64,000 bases of DNA from Branchipolynoe longqiensis (GCA_030323885.1 CM059189.1:42995428-43059427), one strand, 5' to 3'; numbered from the stretch's first letter, positions 18,492 through 29,828 are shown. Notes: generated from the sequence alone by a model not told the origin. A program made the numbers and translations.

Positions 18492-19050
18492 TAAAGCCGT
18501 GTTCACACCCACAACTTTAGGCCGAACTAGATAAGGTGAACTAGATGAGGCGAACTAGTGTCGTGTCCACACATGGAGCGGATTAAGGCGGAAATTGATA
18601 TCTGCGCATGAGCAAGTCCATACTAACCAGCGCCAGTTTCGGTTAATCGACGTCGGCAGAGAGAGTGTGGGTTCGACCTAGATCTGTTTCGGTCGAATTG
18701 TATTGTTTTGGAACGGTCAAAACTTCGGCTGGGCAGTGAAACCCTAAAAATAAATGCTGAAAAAAATATCTGTGCACTTCTAGCCGGTTCATAGACCAAA
18801 TTATATTGTACAGTGTGATGTGCTTAATCCGCTTCAAGTAAACCGCTACCGTTCACACAAGCAAGATGGGCCGACCCAAGCTAGTTCGCTTCATTTAAAC
18901 CACCACGCGAGGCGAACTAGATGAGGCGAACTACATGCGGCGACTCAGCCCTAATCCGCCTCAACATCGGGTTCACACGGCCAATGTGAGCCGACTTAGA
19001 TTAGGCGCACTAGATGAGGCGAGTTAACGCCCAGGTGTGAACACGGCTTA
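18492..19050. mobile_element. MITE with GTGTTCACAC terminal repeats, copy 2
   Basis: Starts TAAAGCCGTGTTCACACC, ends GGTGTGAACACGGCTTA. Subterminal arrays of GAACTAGATGAGGCGAACTA lie on the left and in inverse sense on the right. It shares its core with copy 1, 70 bp away, and with the 60.0-kb copy. Confidence 0.85.
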
Positions 19051-19480
19051 AGACATATTTGGATAATAGATGTTTTCTGCAGTGATTGTTTCATGGTAAA
19101 TGTAGCTATGTGCCAATACCGCCGATCGCCGCAAATCCGTTCGGCAACGATGGTAACACAAGCCCCATTCAAATGCACTGAACTGTTTTGCCTGCTTTTA
19201 TTTGATCAAACTATGAAAATGTTGTTCCTTCATTAGTTTTCTATAGATGTTGTGAACTTTTAAGGATGTTTGATCGATTCCTAAAGGAGATATCTGATCA
19301 ATTTAATATAAACATTGATCTAGTGTGGTTGAGTTAAGTGACACTCATACTGTCACTATAGTGTCAGTGTCACATCCGCATGAAACATCCTTACATGCGA
19401 ATAAGAACACTACCGTAGTGTAGAAAACATCTATTATCTAGAAAATCCACCGCTGTCCCTGATCAGCGGTAGTGACTATG
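19051..19480. other. Spacer, nothing recognised
   Basis: AT-rich, no frame, no terminal repeats. A short GTGACACTCATACTGTCACT inverted word lies at 19340. Confidence 0.4.
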
Positions 19481-20008
19481 TCCCACTATTCACGCGTCGG
19501 CTGCGCAAATACTGGTTTGTGGCTTCTAAGTAATTAATTATTGTTTTATATATCTCAGGAGGGGGGGTCACTTAACAATTTCTTATCTCGGGAGGAAGGG
19601 AGTTATTTAATTAAATAAGGCCCAATTTCAGATATGGAAAACGGCATAACTTCCTTAATACTCCACCTATTCTCATAATCTTGGTGTCATTTTAAAGGGC
19701 TTTTCAAGATCTTTCCAGTGATGTCTTTTGTTTTGTTATTGAAGGAGTTTGAATTTTGTTGGCACATACCTACACTACGTACCACTATTCGCACAGCGGC
19801 TGTGCAAATACTGCTCCGTGGCTTCTAAGTAATTAATTATTGTTCTATATATCTCGGGAGGTTTCCAATTATTACGATAGTGAAAAAAAAAAAAGAAGTA
19901 CCTCCCTCTCCGAGATATATGAAACAATAATTAAACGAATGTAGAAGCCCCCCCCCCAAAAAAAAACCACCAAGCCAGCCGCTGTGTGAATAGAGGTAGG
20001 AAATAACC
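19481..20008. repeat. Foldback element plus a partial relative
   Basis: At 19785-20005 ACCACTATTCGCACAGCGGCT is answered by AGCCGCTGTGTGAATAGAGG. Inside that, GGCTTCTAAGTAATTAATTA ... TATATCTCGGGAGG pairs with CCTCCCTCTCCGAGATATAT ... GTAGAAGCC. The first half is present once more at 19484-19575. An (CAA)n tail follows at 20019-20070. Confidence 0.7.
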
Positions 20009-20593
20009 CCCCCCCCCACAAAAAAACAACAACAAAAAACAACAACAACAAAAAACAACAACAACAAAAAACACAAGCCATGAAGAAATAAATTAAAGTT
20101 GGGAGAAAACTTTGGTTCTTTTGGGTTAAACAAAATCAAAACAACGGTATAGCGAAAGGTGATCACTAAAGTTGTTGTATTGTATTTTCTTTACATTGAC
20201 ATTGGTAAATGCAGCAAGTGTTGACCTTGAACCTGTTCAGTATGGATCGTTCATCAACGATTGTTTCCATGGGTGATGGTAAAGGATTTAGACCTACTCA
20301 AACCAGTTAGGTTACACTATAGGCCTACGTATCAGGACAGTAGCACCTCTCTTCAAAGGACAACTCTGCATCCAGACCAATGTTGTCTTGACATAGCAGG
20401 TGTCCTGTCATCGGAGAGGAAATCAAATAAAACAAAGATAGTTTGTTCATTGAAAGTGAAAGATTGTTCGGACATGGCAGGGGTTTGGTAATCACAGGGT
20501 TTACTGAAGACAGGCTGGCCTACTATTGTTATATGAAGTACTTTCTGCACAGGATGTTGAATGTGGTTTATAATTAGTTGATTTGGTGTCCTA
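20009..20593. other. Spacer with CAA-rich tract, no gene
   Basis: After the CAA-rich stretch the sequence is unique-looking. Two GACATRGCAGG words (20391, 20474) suggest a small duplicated segment. No credible protein frame. Confidence 0.4.
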
Positions 20594-20906
20594 GGCAGCG
20601 TTCAGTGTACGCCTCGGAGATATTCCGGATGTTGCGCTAGTCTGAATGACTTTAGCTGTCGGGTTCCTCGAAAATAGTGAGCTCCATAGGGTGCAGCCAT
20701 TTGCAATTGGAAAGAACAGCTCTGATTGGCCGAAACCACTGAATCCGGTGGCTATTCTGGAGGCGCTCTTTGCCTCCTACCTGAAAAGCGCCACGTCTCG
20801 GAGTCGACTCCGAAGTGCATCCTGAAAGCAAATTGGCCAAAATTAAAAGACGTCGCAGATCCATCTCATACGCCCCTCCGAGGCTTACCCTGAACATGGC
20901 CCAGGT
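20594..20906. mobile_element. MITE with TTCAGTGTACGCCTCGGAG-type terminal repeats
   Basis: The left end GCAGCGTTCAGTGTACGCCT CGGAG is matched inverted by CTCCGAGGCTTACCCTGAAC ATGGCC, about 26 bp with a few mismatches. The interior is non-coding. Three direct copies of ATAATTAG(C/T)T(C/G)ATTTGTCA-like words follow at 20910-20985. Confidence 0.65.
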
Positions 20907-20984
20907 TTATAATTAGTTGAATTGTCATCCTGGTTTATAATTAGCTCATTTGTCATTGATAATTAGCTCATTTGTCAGTTGTCA

Positions 20985-21546
20985 TTCATGTGGTCTATGA
21001 CAATGTTCCTTCTGTACCTTGGCTTGCTATAGGCCCTACAACTTGAGTGCTTGTGTCCTTGTCCGTACACAGAACCAACCATTCCGATTTCAGCGGATCA
21101 TTCCGGTTTTCCAACTCTGGTTCTGCATTTCCACGCGCTATCTCGATAATTGGACGAAGATCCCTATTTTGGGGCAAAGTTCTGAACCTACCAAAACGGG
21201 AGGCGGGCTCTCAACTCATTAAGGCACTTATCTATCGTAGCCCTCTATTTTGGGGTGAATAATTGATTAAATCATGCTGATTTAAAATCAAAAGCATTTA
21301 GTTTCCACCAACTTTGTTTTTTCACCTCATTCTATCCAAGTTCCTCCACTTATTGAAAGTTATGAACATTACGCGCCGCACTGACGCCGATCTTTTCCCC
21401 CAAACCGCCGAAAAGTTTGACGTTTCTCGACGCGCAACATAGTACTTTCAACGCTGACGGGTCGCCGGGACACACGTCGTAGTGTGACAGCCCCATTAGA
21501 TAGCCACCCGGGATATTACCCACACTCAAAGATAGCTTCCAGATAG
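20985..21546. other. Spacer, nothing recognised
   Basis: Unique-looking sequence. Short frames here overlap on both strands and resemble no family. Confidence 0.4.
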
Positions 21547-21815
21547 GTTGTTGTTTTACGTCCTAGCAACATCTAAGGTCATATCAGGACGGGTTCCGAT
21601 TTGTGACAGTGCGCACTCATGGCGACTTTATAGTTCTGCCCCATTGGAATACCACCAGCACCATGACTTGATATCCCACTCAGTCACATTATCCTGACAC
21701 TGAGCCAACCAGTCCTTGTCCTATCCTAATAATGGTGACGGCCAGGCTAGGAAGCAACACATATCAATTTTAAAGTCATTGGTTTCACTCGACCAAGGTT
21801 CGAACCCAGGATAGG
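21547..21815 (-). mobile_element. SINE family A, head truncated
   Basis: The minus-strand copy has the full tail (TTTTACGTCCTAGCAACATC TAAGGTCATATCAGGACGGG on +), CAGTCACATTATCCTGACAC and the B-box-like GACCAAGGTTCGAACCCAGG. The first ~40 bp of the tRNA part are lost. Confidence 0.85.
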
Positions 21816-21857
21816 AGAAAGGCAATGGGTCACTTCCGAGTTCCTCCTCCTGTGCCG

Positions 21858-22230
21858 TATTCGATTAACACGAGCCAGGCGTCTCGGGTCACCCGAGTTG
21901 CTAGAATTTCAAATCGAACACCGCGAGTGGAGTTGACAAAAACATGTGCCATCTGCAAAAAGGCTCGACCCCAGTAACCCACATCCTGGCTGGGGATGGC
22001 TAGGAATGATGATGTCACATTTGCGCTGGTACCATCCTGCAGGATAACAGTTACCAGTACCAGTCCTACATGTGTTTTTTTTGTGTGGAAATAACCCAGA
22101 TTAATGAATTGGAAATATAACTAAACTATGCAATCATAGAATACTTTAAATCCTATTTTGCTGTAGTTTTGGATTAAGCCACCATTTTTTCACCCCGAGC
22201 ATGGAGAAGCGTATTCGATTATTCGACCCT
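21858..22230 (+). mobile_element. MITE family with CGGGTCACCCGAG ends, copy 2
   Basis: Starts GTATTCGATTAACACGAGCC, then TCTCGGGTCACCCGAG. It ends with CCCCGAGCATGGAGAAGCGT ATTCGATTATTCGACCC. It abuts the next copy head to tail. Confidence 0.75.
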
Positions 22231-22244
22231 GATGATCCCCAGGG

Positions 22245-22702
22245 CCGTAATCGATTAACACGACCCGGGCGACTCGGGTCACCCGAGTCGTCAGAATTTC
22301 AAATAGAACACCGCGAGTGGAGTCGACAAATACACGTGCCGTGTGCAAAACAACCCGACCCCAGTAACCCACCTCTTGGCTGGGGTTTGCAAGGAGCGAT
22401 GACGTCACATTTGCGCTGGTACCATCCTGCAGGATAACAGCCACCGGTACCAGTCATACATTTTTGTTGTTGGTAATAACATAGATTAATGAAATGGAAA
22501 TATCACTAAACTATGCCATCATAAAAATATTTAAATCATATTTTGCTGTAATTATATCGGCTATTAAAAAACAAATAATAGGGCCACCATTTCTGTCACC
22601 CCGAGCGTGGAGAAGCGTATTCGATTATTCGACCCGAGTCTGCAGGATGTGCGCATGCGCCAAAAAGTGGCTCGGGTGACCACAGTCGATTAATCGATTA
22701 TG
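22245..22702 (+). mobile_element. MITE family with CGGGTCACCCGAG ends, copy 3
   Basis: Starts CGTAATCGATTAACACGACC and ends GTGACCACAGTCGATTAATC GATTATG. The interior matches copy 2 closely (GGTACCATCCTGCAGGATAA CAG; CTAAACTATGC). The right part, from CCCCGAGCGTGGAGAAGCGT, recurs as a fragment at 51945-52068. Confidence 0.75.
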
Positions 22703-22799
22703 CCCCAAGCGGTTCCTCTGGTGTATCAGTATCAAATTACTGCCTCAAATTCCTCCTCACCTCCACCGATAATATTGAACCTGCAGGGCAGGGAGGAGG

Positions 22800-23057
22800 G
22801 GGATGCCCCAGATACAATACTAAACGGCATAAAACTGTTCACAGTGGCAGTAATATACTCGTCGCTGGTATGAAATTGCCCGAGGGCTAAAAATATACTG
22901 CTATGAAATTGCCGCTGGGGGCAAACATATACTGTTATGAAACCTCTCCCGGGACAATAGTATACTAGTATAAAACTTACCCCTGGGGAAGTAATATACC
23001 GGCATACAACTGCTTCCGTGTGACAATAATAAGCTGGTATAAAACTGCCACAAAGAC
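22800..23057 (+). repeat. Minisatellite, ~40-bp units, part 1
   Basis: Degenerate units of GGGGCAATAATATACTGGTA TAAAACTGCCC form. The array resumes at 23643 and again at 24385 after insertions. Confidence 0.8.
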
Positions 23058-23643
23058 TATAGCCGTGTTTACACGGGCGAGTTAAAACGCTTCATATAAA
23101 ACCAGTTGTCTAGATCGATTTACATTTGGCGTGTAAAAGCGACGCTATGGCATTTTAGGGCTGAATCGATTCATATGAAACACTTTATGTATACCGGGTC
23201 GCGAGGTGGTTTATATGAAGCGATTCAGCTGGTTCCCGGGCGGCGATAGTGTAAAATAATGGTGCTCGCCGGCTACAGGCTCAGCTGTAACTAATCGCTG
23301 GTGCCCGGCAGTGTTAGGGACCGATTAGGCCAAAATCTTGTGAATGCGATCATATTTAACAGAATTACATACTCAAATAATGAAATTTCATTAAATTAAC
23401 CCTAAATTCCAAGCGATATTAACGTAGCAGCTACATCGGCGTCTTTATTCATATTGTCGAATCGACGAGAGTAAACTAAACAAATAGCAGTGCTCGCTGG
23501 CTACAGGCTCACCACTAAGGCTGCTGGTTCCCGGTCGCCGACACACTTTCAAACTCGCTCGTGTAAACGCGCCACTACTTTGCTTCATATAAATCGATTT
23601 GTCTTAAATCGTTTTACACTCGCCCGTGTAAACACAGCTATAA
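23058..23643. mobile_element. MITE with GTGTTTACACGGGCGAG ends, inserted in the minisatellite
   Basis: Starts TATAGCCGTGTTTACACGGG CGAG, ends CTCGCCCGTGTAAACACAGC TATA. The ends resemble the 17.85-kb and 18.49-kb MITEs. The interior (23230-23560) is an inverted relative of the ~240-bp repeat at 48.6-49.5 kb (words GGTGCCCGGCAGTGTTAGG and GACCGATTAGGCC, AACAGAATTACATACTC). Confidence 0.85.
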
Positions 23644-24011
23644 TTGACTAATATGAAACTATTCACAGATGCAATAAAACTTACCCCGAGGGCAATAACA
23701 TGCTGGTATAAAACTGCTCCGGTGGTACAATAATAAATATATGCCCCAGGGTCACTGTGTTAGTATGAACCTTTTCACATGGGCAATATTATGCTGGTAT
23801 AAAAGTTACCCCGGGGGCAATAACAATTAACATGCTTGTATAAAACTGTGCTGGGGGCAATAATAAACTGGTATAAAACTTACTCTGGGGCAATCATATA
23901 CTGCTATGAAACTACCAGCCCTGGTGTCAAACTGCCCCGAAGTACAATGGTATGCAACTGGTATACAATTTCCCCATGAGGCTACAATATGCTGGTTTAA
24001 AACTACCCCAG
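23644..24011 (+). repeat. Minisatellite, ~40-bp units, part 2
   Basis: Same units as 22800-23057, about nine copies, ending where a different repeat (24012-24384) interrupts. A last stretch of units lies at 24385-24475. Confidence 0.8.
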
Positions 24012-24384
24012 GGGGTCAATGCTATAGACCTATTTCATATGACGTCAGCATAGGTATCTAGGTCAGTGTGCATGCCTTTTGGCTGCAGGACGACACCCTG
24101 TCACACTGCAAACTCAATGACTATGAGCAATCCTCACACAGAAAAAGTTAAATATCTCTAAAAGCAGACAACCTAGACACAAACCGCTTGGAACACATAT
24201 AGAAAACATATTCAACGAACAGGTTATATTAAATTTATATGCTTAGGGTTCTGCATTTCTATTAATTTTGAATAAAATAAACGTTTTGCACTGCGCATAC
24301 CGGCAAACTCAATGGCAGTGTGCCTTCGTTCTGCAGCCAAGCTGCGCGCGCATACACAATGTTTATAAACATTGAAAGGGGTCT
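24012..24384 (+). repeat. Repeat family Y, copy inserted in the minisatellite
   Basis: Shares CAAACTCAATGACTATGAGC AATC, AAATATCTCTAAAAGCAGAC, ACACATATAGAAAACAT and TTAATTTTGAATAAAAT with 46986-47472 (tandemly doubled there) and, in its 3' part, with 53680-53800. Termini TATAGACCTATTTCATATGAC / CATTGAAAGGGGTCTATTCT suggest short inverted ends (TAGACC / GGTCTA). Confidence 0.65.
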
Positions 24385-24489
24385 ATTCTAGTATAAAATT
24401 GCCCCCGGGAGCAAATAATATACTGGCATAAGAAGGCTCACAAGGGCAATAACATACTGGTATAACGTGTTACTGTGGGGAACAAGCTT

Positions 24490-24655
24490 GCCAACATTAA
24501 TTTGACATGTTTCCACTTCAAATATGTCCAAAGTTAACCACTTACAATTTTTAAAATTTAAAACTAAAGTAAGGCTGATCATAACGATCAACCTAATATA
24601 TTTATCTAAACGAATGTAAGAAACTCAGACCATTGGACTATGCAACTTTAAGAAC
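24490..24655 (+). repeat. TTAA-type MITE, 3' half
   Basis: From AGCTTGCCAACATTAATTTG (right half of the central palindrome) to GGACTATGCAACTTTAAG. The 5' half is missing. Confidence 0.75.
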
Positions 24656-25036
24656 CAATCGTCTCAAAGAATCCTGGAACAGTATAACCCCGTTAAACCA
24701 AACTTGAAGGGACCCTAGAAATTTGTTTGGAATAACCGATCATTTGTTTAACCAAGCTTTGGCTTCGACTTTGACTAGGCTTTGGCAAAAACGCCAGTGC
24801 ATTATGAATGTAATATACAATGTATGTGGACACTTTGATTAATGTTTTTATGTATATACAGTATAACACCGTTAAACCAAGCATGGTTAGACTAAACAAT
24901 CGGTTAATCCAAACTTTTGTTATCATATAAAAGAAGTCTCAGATGACCTTATAACCACATGCAAGTTTGGTTTTACTGTACCGGAAGTGGCCTGGGGCCC
25001 GACAATTTTGTTTGGATTAACCGATACTTTAGATAA

Positions 25037-26247
25037 AAGTTTCATGGTCTGATGAAATATAATTTTGTCAAAATTAAAACAACTACTTATATTTGATCCT
25101 ATATATCCAACTTAGATACTGGTGTATTAGCTAATGATTTGGGACAGCATATACAGAATAACCAGTGAATTTATAAGCTCACCCCTTTAGACACTCACTT
25201 TGAAACAGCCGTTATGCAAGGAGGCCATTAACCAACTAGGCCAATCTCGTGACCTCATTAGCCTCCACCCAACCAAGTAGGCCTACTGTGCAGGGCCACA
25301 GGGGGGGGGGGGGGGGGGAATGAGGTGGATGTGTCTGTGTGTGTGTATGTGTCTGTGTGTTTCCTGACTTGACTTTACAGAGACACAGAGACAGACATGC
25401 ACACAGACATACACACAGAGACACAGACATACACATACAGACATACACACACAGACATACACACACACAGACAGACACACATAGATAGACACACACAGAC
25501 AGACAGCACACAGAGACACAGAAACACACAGACATGCACACACCCAACATACACAGACACACATACACCCGACCTGACTTTGCAGAGAGAGCGACACACA
25601 CACATACAGAAACACATAGTCAGACGCACACAGACAGAGGCAGACACACACACATACATACACACATACATACACACAGACAGACATACACAGACATGCA
25701 CAGAGACACACACAGACACACATACAGTCACAGAAAAATAGACACACACAGACAGACACACACACATGCATACACACATACATACCCACACATACACATA
25801 CACAGAAACACAGATAAACACACAGACATACACACAGACATACACACACAGACACATACAGACATACATAGACAGACAGACATAAGCAGACACAAGCAGA
25901 CAACAGACACACATTATATTTAGTTTAAAACCCTAATGCATGGGCGTATGGCACTAATCCGTTCCCAGAATGTTCCCACCCCAAACAGAAATACCTACCT
26001 ACAGTCCTGTCAGGTTCCATCCAGGATTAGTAGGTCATCTCACATCCCGTGGTCACCGCGAGATGACCATCTTGGTAAGCTTGTCAAAATTATTTTTGGT
26101 TCTTTCAGATCAAATTACTTCAAAACTAATTATCTTTAATCAAAATCACTCCGGACTAATGATTAGTAGCTCATAATGATCAATTTGATATATTTCTCTA
26201 AAAAAATAAGACAAAAATTCAAATGCCATCGGACCATGCAACTTTAA
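25037..26247 (+). mobile_element. TTAA-type MITE inserted in the CCCCGTTAAACCAAG element, microsatellite-expanded
   Basis: The left end is AAGTTTCATGGTCTGATGAA, the right end CCATCGGACCATGCAACTTT AA. Between 25185 and 26068 the normal interior is replaced by unrelated sequence and a (CACAGACA)n tract. The right TTAA (26244-26247) is intact; the left one has lost one T. Confidence 0.75.
25303..25920. repeat. Poly-G run and CA/CAGACA-type microsatellite
   Basis: A 17-base G run (near 25301-25318), TG repeats, then some 540 bp of ACACAGACAT-like words. All long frames here, on both strands, are low-complexity artefacts (Cys/Val or Thr/His rich). Confidence 0.95.
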
Positions 26248-26636
26248 CCGACTTTAGTTTAACCAACTTTTTGATATGATAAATGGTAGTATTTTGCCGG
26301 GCTTCCGAAAAAAGTTTGGATTAACCGATCGCTTGGTTTAACCGAGCTTGGTTTAACGGGGTTGTACTGTATATTTACAGGATACATAACACTACTAGCT
26401 TGTCACCATAAATATGGCTCTTGCTGCCGACACGGCGTTAGGCCATCAACAATCAATCAATTAATCAATCACTCAAAACCACCTGTTCTCCATCCTCATA
26501 AACTGGCATATATATTGAAACCATGCATCAAATAGGGGGGGGGGGGATAACCTGACCGACAAAGTGTGATGCTAGCCTTTTGATTGAGAACATTAATGTA
26601 GCTACCAATTACAGTGGTTCATATCTAGATCTAAAC

Positions 26637-27356
26637 CTACAGCCCCAGTCACACCTTACCGGATTGAGCAATGGACATAAACCGGACAAAGAATTGTCTA
26701 GTCCGGTGGTGTTCGGTATCAAAATGGACCGAAATGTGTTGAACTGTTGCTACGACCGCCGGACGAAACAGACGCTAAACGGACAAGGAACGTACATTAA
26801 CAAATAGCCACGGACGAGACCCAGACAAAAACTGAATGTCAAATGGACGTACCAGATTGTTCACGGATGCGCCGAAAACATATACTGACTGAATTCCCAC
26901 AATTTAACAAAAACAAATTTAATTTTAAAAACCCACCGTCAATGGACTTGTCAGGAAGCAAACCGGAGACGTAACGGATGGGTACCGGACATGAAATGGA
27001 CAAAACGGACTAAACGGACTTAAACTGGACACCAACCGTATACGTCAGTCCATCGGTGTCCGGTACAAGTTATGTGCATGTTCAAAACTTGTACCGGACA
27101 CCACCGGAGATAGAATGGACACGCCGGATGCCAACCATATATAAACCGTACATTGCCATATTTCACCGGACAGTGTCCGGTTTCTGTCCGTTTCTCCAAT
27201 CCGGTAAGGTGTGACTGGGCCTTAACGGATCGGGCCGGATATCAACAGATATCAATGGATATGCAACGGACACAAACCGGACTTTTCCGGATATCAACGG
27301 ACTTTGTTCCGTTTCAATCCGTTTCCGCAATCCGGTAAAGTGTGACAGGGCCTTAA
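26637..27356. mobile_element. MITE with CCCAGTCACACNTTACCGGATTG ends, plus a half copy
   Basis: The full copy 26637-27224 starts CAGCCCCAGTCACACCTTAC CGG and ends CCGGTAAGGTGTGACTGGGC. It is dominated by ACGGACA/CCGGACA words. A further right end (CCGGTAAAGTGTGACAGGGC) closes a shorter repeat at 27355. Other copies lie at 43312-43600 and 59139-59476. Confidence 0.8.
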
Positions 27357-27575
27357 GTATGTATGTATGTGTGTGTGTATGTATGTTTGTTCATATGTAT
27401 GTGTGCATGTTTGTGTGTATGTATGTTTGTTTGATGTATGTATACATCTTTGTATGTATGTATGGTTGTTTGTATGTTTGTATGTATGTTTGAATATATG
27501 TATGTGTGTATGTATGTTTGTATGTATGCATATGTATGTATGTACATGTATGTATGTATGTATGTATGTATGAAA
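27357..27575. repeat. GTAT-type microsatellite
   Basis: Runs of TATG/TGTG tetranucleotides immediately after the MITE end; frames here are artefacts. Confidence 0.9.
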
Positions 27576-27914
27576 CTAGATAGAGCCTACTGGTGGTCGA
27601 TCTGTGTATGAACATGACACACTTTCAAAACTCGGTATGTGTGAACGCGCCGCTAGTTCGACTCAGGATTAAATGCAGAAAGTGTTAAATGCGTCATAAG
27701 AAACGAGTACAAAGTCATTGCTTTTTAAGCTAGTACTGTATTCAACATCAGCCTTCTTTAAAAAATTTAAGCAGGTGGCATAAACCTTTCGTGTTGCTGA
27801 GAGCTGTGTGTGTCATGGCTTTGACCATTTTAAGTTTCTACAGCCAGGAGTTTTATCTGAAAATAGATAATCTCACTTGGCACCAGCGAGTCTGGCGCCC
27901 GGTAAGATCGATAG

Positions 27915-28802
27915 GTAATTGTGGTGGCGTATGGTGGTGGTGTGTGGTGGTAGTGTGTGTGGTAGTAGTGTGCGTGTGGTGGTTGGTGGTGGTGGTGTGT
28001 GTGTGTGGTGGCGGTGGTGATGTGTGGTTGCGGTGGTGTGTTGTGGTGCTGGTGGTGGTGGTTGTAGAGATGGTGTTGGTGTTAGTCATATTGTTGGTGG
28101 TGGTAGTCTTGTTGATGTTGGTGTAGGTGGTCGTAGTGGTGTTGGTGTTGATGTTGATATGGGTGATGGTGGCGGTGTTAGTGGGGAGGTGGTGGTTGTA
28201 GAGGTGGTGGTGTTAGTTGTGTTGTTGGTGGTGCGGTGGTGTGGTGTGGTGGCGTGGTGGAGGTGGTGAGGGTAGTAGTGATGGTGGTGGTGGTGGTGTG
28301 TGGTGCAGGTGGTGGTATTGGTGGTTATAGAGACAGTGTTGGTGTTACTGTTAGTCATGTTGTTGGTGATGGTGGTGGTGGTGTTGATGGCGTGGGTGGA
28401 GGTAGTGGTGTTGGTGGTGGTGTTGGTGGTAGTGGTGTTGGTGTTGATATGGGTGATGGTGGTGGTGGAGGTGGTGGTTGTAGAGGTGGTGATGTTAGTT
28501 GTGTTGTTGGTTATGGTTGTGATGGTGGTGGTGGTGTGCTGGTGCGGTGTGGTGTGGTGAAGTGGTGTCGTGTGGTAGCGTGGTGGAGGTGGTGATGGTG
28601 GTAGTGATGGTGGTGGTGTTGGTGCGGGTGATGGTGGTGGTGTGGTGTGGTGTGGTGTGGTGGCGTGGTGGAGGTGGTGATGGTGGTGGTGATGGTGTTG
28701 GTGTTGGTAGGGGGGGGTGGTAGTGGTGTGGTAGGCGGTGTAGGTGGTGGTGTGGCGTGGTGGAGGTGGTGGAGGTGGTGGAGGTGGTGGAGGTGGTGGT
28801 CG
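27915..28802. repeat. GTGGTG-rich minisatellite, ~890 bp
   Basis: Almost pure G/T on the + strand with GTGGTGGTGTTGGTG words and scattered GATGGTGG, some in longer repeated blocks (GTGTTGGTGTTGATATGGGT GATGG at 28140 and 28438). Six-frame openness gives Val/Gly-rich and Thr/Pro-rich frames that are not genes. Confidence 0.9.
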
Positions 28803-28898
28803 GGCTGTCAATCATCTGTGTAACCAGTGAGGGCGGTGCCCAGCCCAACCAATCACGTCTCTGCTTACAGCCACACCTTCCTACGTCACAGGAAAACC

Positions 28899-29403
28899 GG
28901 TGTGGCCGTCTCAGCTGCCACCAGGCTCATATGCCAAATGTCGCTTCAGCGTCGTCTGCGCATGCGTCAAAACTGGGCCAGTCTCAAAGGCCGTAATCTC
29001 TGTTTTTAATACTTTCAGCGTAAATTGCTCTTAGGTTACATTAAATACTTCAGATCTTCCTCTTCAATCGCGCATTAAGATATTTTTAATCGATCCAATG
29101 AAAGCTTTTAAACTTATTTTACAAAAATAAATGCCCCACATAGACATAGCATTGCCGTATTTTACCACCCGCGAAGGGTAAACAGCAATGCTATGTCTAT
29201 GCAGAGCATTTATTTTAGCAAAATTAATTTAAAAGCTTTCACTGAGTCGATTAAAAATATATTAATGCGCAATTGAAGAGGAAGATCTGAAGTATTTAAT
29301 TTAACTTAAGGGTAATTTTCTCTGAAAGTATTAAAAACAGAGATAATAGTGAAAGTTGGGCATGGCAAATCAGCCTTGTGGCAGCTGAGACGGCCACACC
29401 GGC
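28899..29403. mobile_element. Foldback element, ~500-bp imperfect palindrome
   Basis: The outer arms CCGGTGTGGCCGTCTCAGCT (28899) and AGCTGAGACGGCCACACCGG (ends 29403) are perfect. The inner parts (AATACTTCAGATCTTCCTCT TC / GAAGAGGAAGATCTGAAGTA TT; GCATTGC ... CATAGACATAG) stay pairable to a centre near 29170. One arm recurs alone at 34900-35125. Confidence 0.9.
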
Positions 29404-29828
29404 CGGATGCAATGCAATGGCGGTGGTCGCGGTGACCCTCAACATTGCGCTTAACATGCACTCCGTCAGTGTGACGTCACCAACATGGACATTACGACCG
29501 CCCAGTGGCTATTCTGGTGCTAAACAAACATCGATTCACCGTTCCATAGCACTAATTATTAATACTAATAGTTGCTACCAAACCCCGTGCTTTCGAATTA
29601 ATATCATAAGTGATAAGTGCTGATTATGCAGTGCCTCTCTGTAAGCTATTTATCTCCACGTCAAAATTGATTAACTGCGGGAGATTATTTAATTTTCAGA
29701 AGTAGGCCTACTCCCATTGTGACTCACTTACTGTCACGGTGATAGTATGACAATCGGTTGTCTATGATATCTATCTATCGATCTATATATACACATATTG
29801 CATGCTAATACGCATTTTCCTTTTTGTT
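29404..29828. other. Spacer, nothing recognised
   Basis: Includes GTGTGACGTCACCAAC at 29469 but no gene. Frames are short. Confidence 0.4.

Larger units (their letters stand above)
24678..26375. mobile_element. Palindromic MITE family with CCCCGTTAAACCAAG ends, interrupted by a TTAA-type MITE
   Basis: The left parts at 24680 and 24855 begin CAGTATAACMCCGTTAAACC AAGC; the right end at 26345-26372 is GCTTGGTTTAACGGGGTTGT ACTGT. The interior is split at a TTAA by a TTAA-type MITE (about 25037-26247), itself expanded by a CA-rich microsatellite. The undisturbed arrangement is seen at 38949-39272. Confidence 0.75.

Noticed and set aside
20261..21262. Short frames of 60-80 codons on both strands
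   Set aside because: No similarity to a known family, no splice or codon signal, and overlap with MITE sequence; expected by chance at this length.
25236..25923. Long overlapping frames on both strands (up to 209 codons)
   Set aside because: They are translations of a CA/CAGACA microsatellite; low complexity, open in many frames.
27791..28848. Val/Gly-rich and Thr/Pro-rich frames up to 241 codons
   Set aside because: Direct product of the GTGGTG array; no domain, open on both strands.
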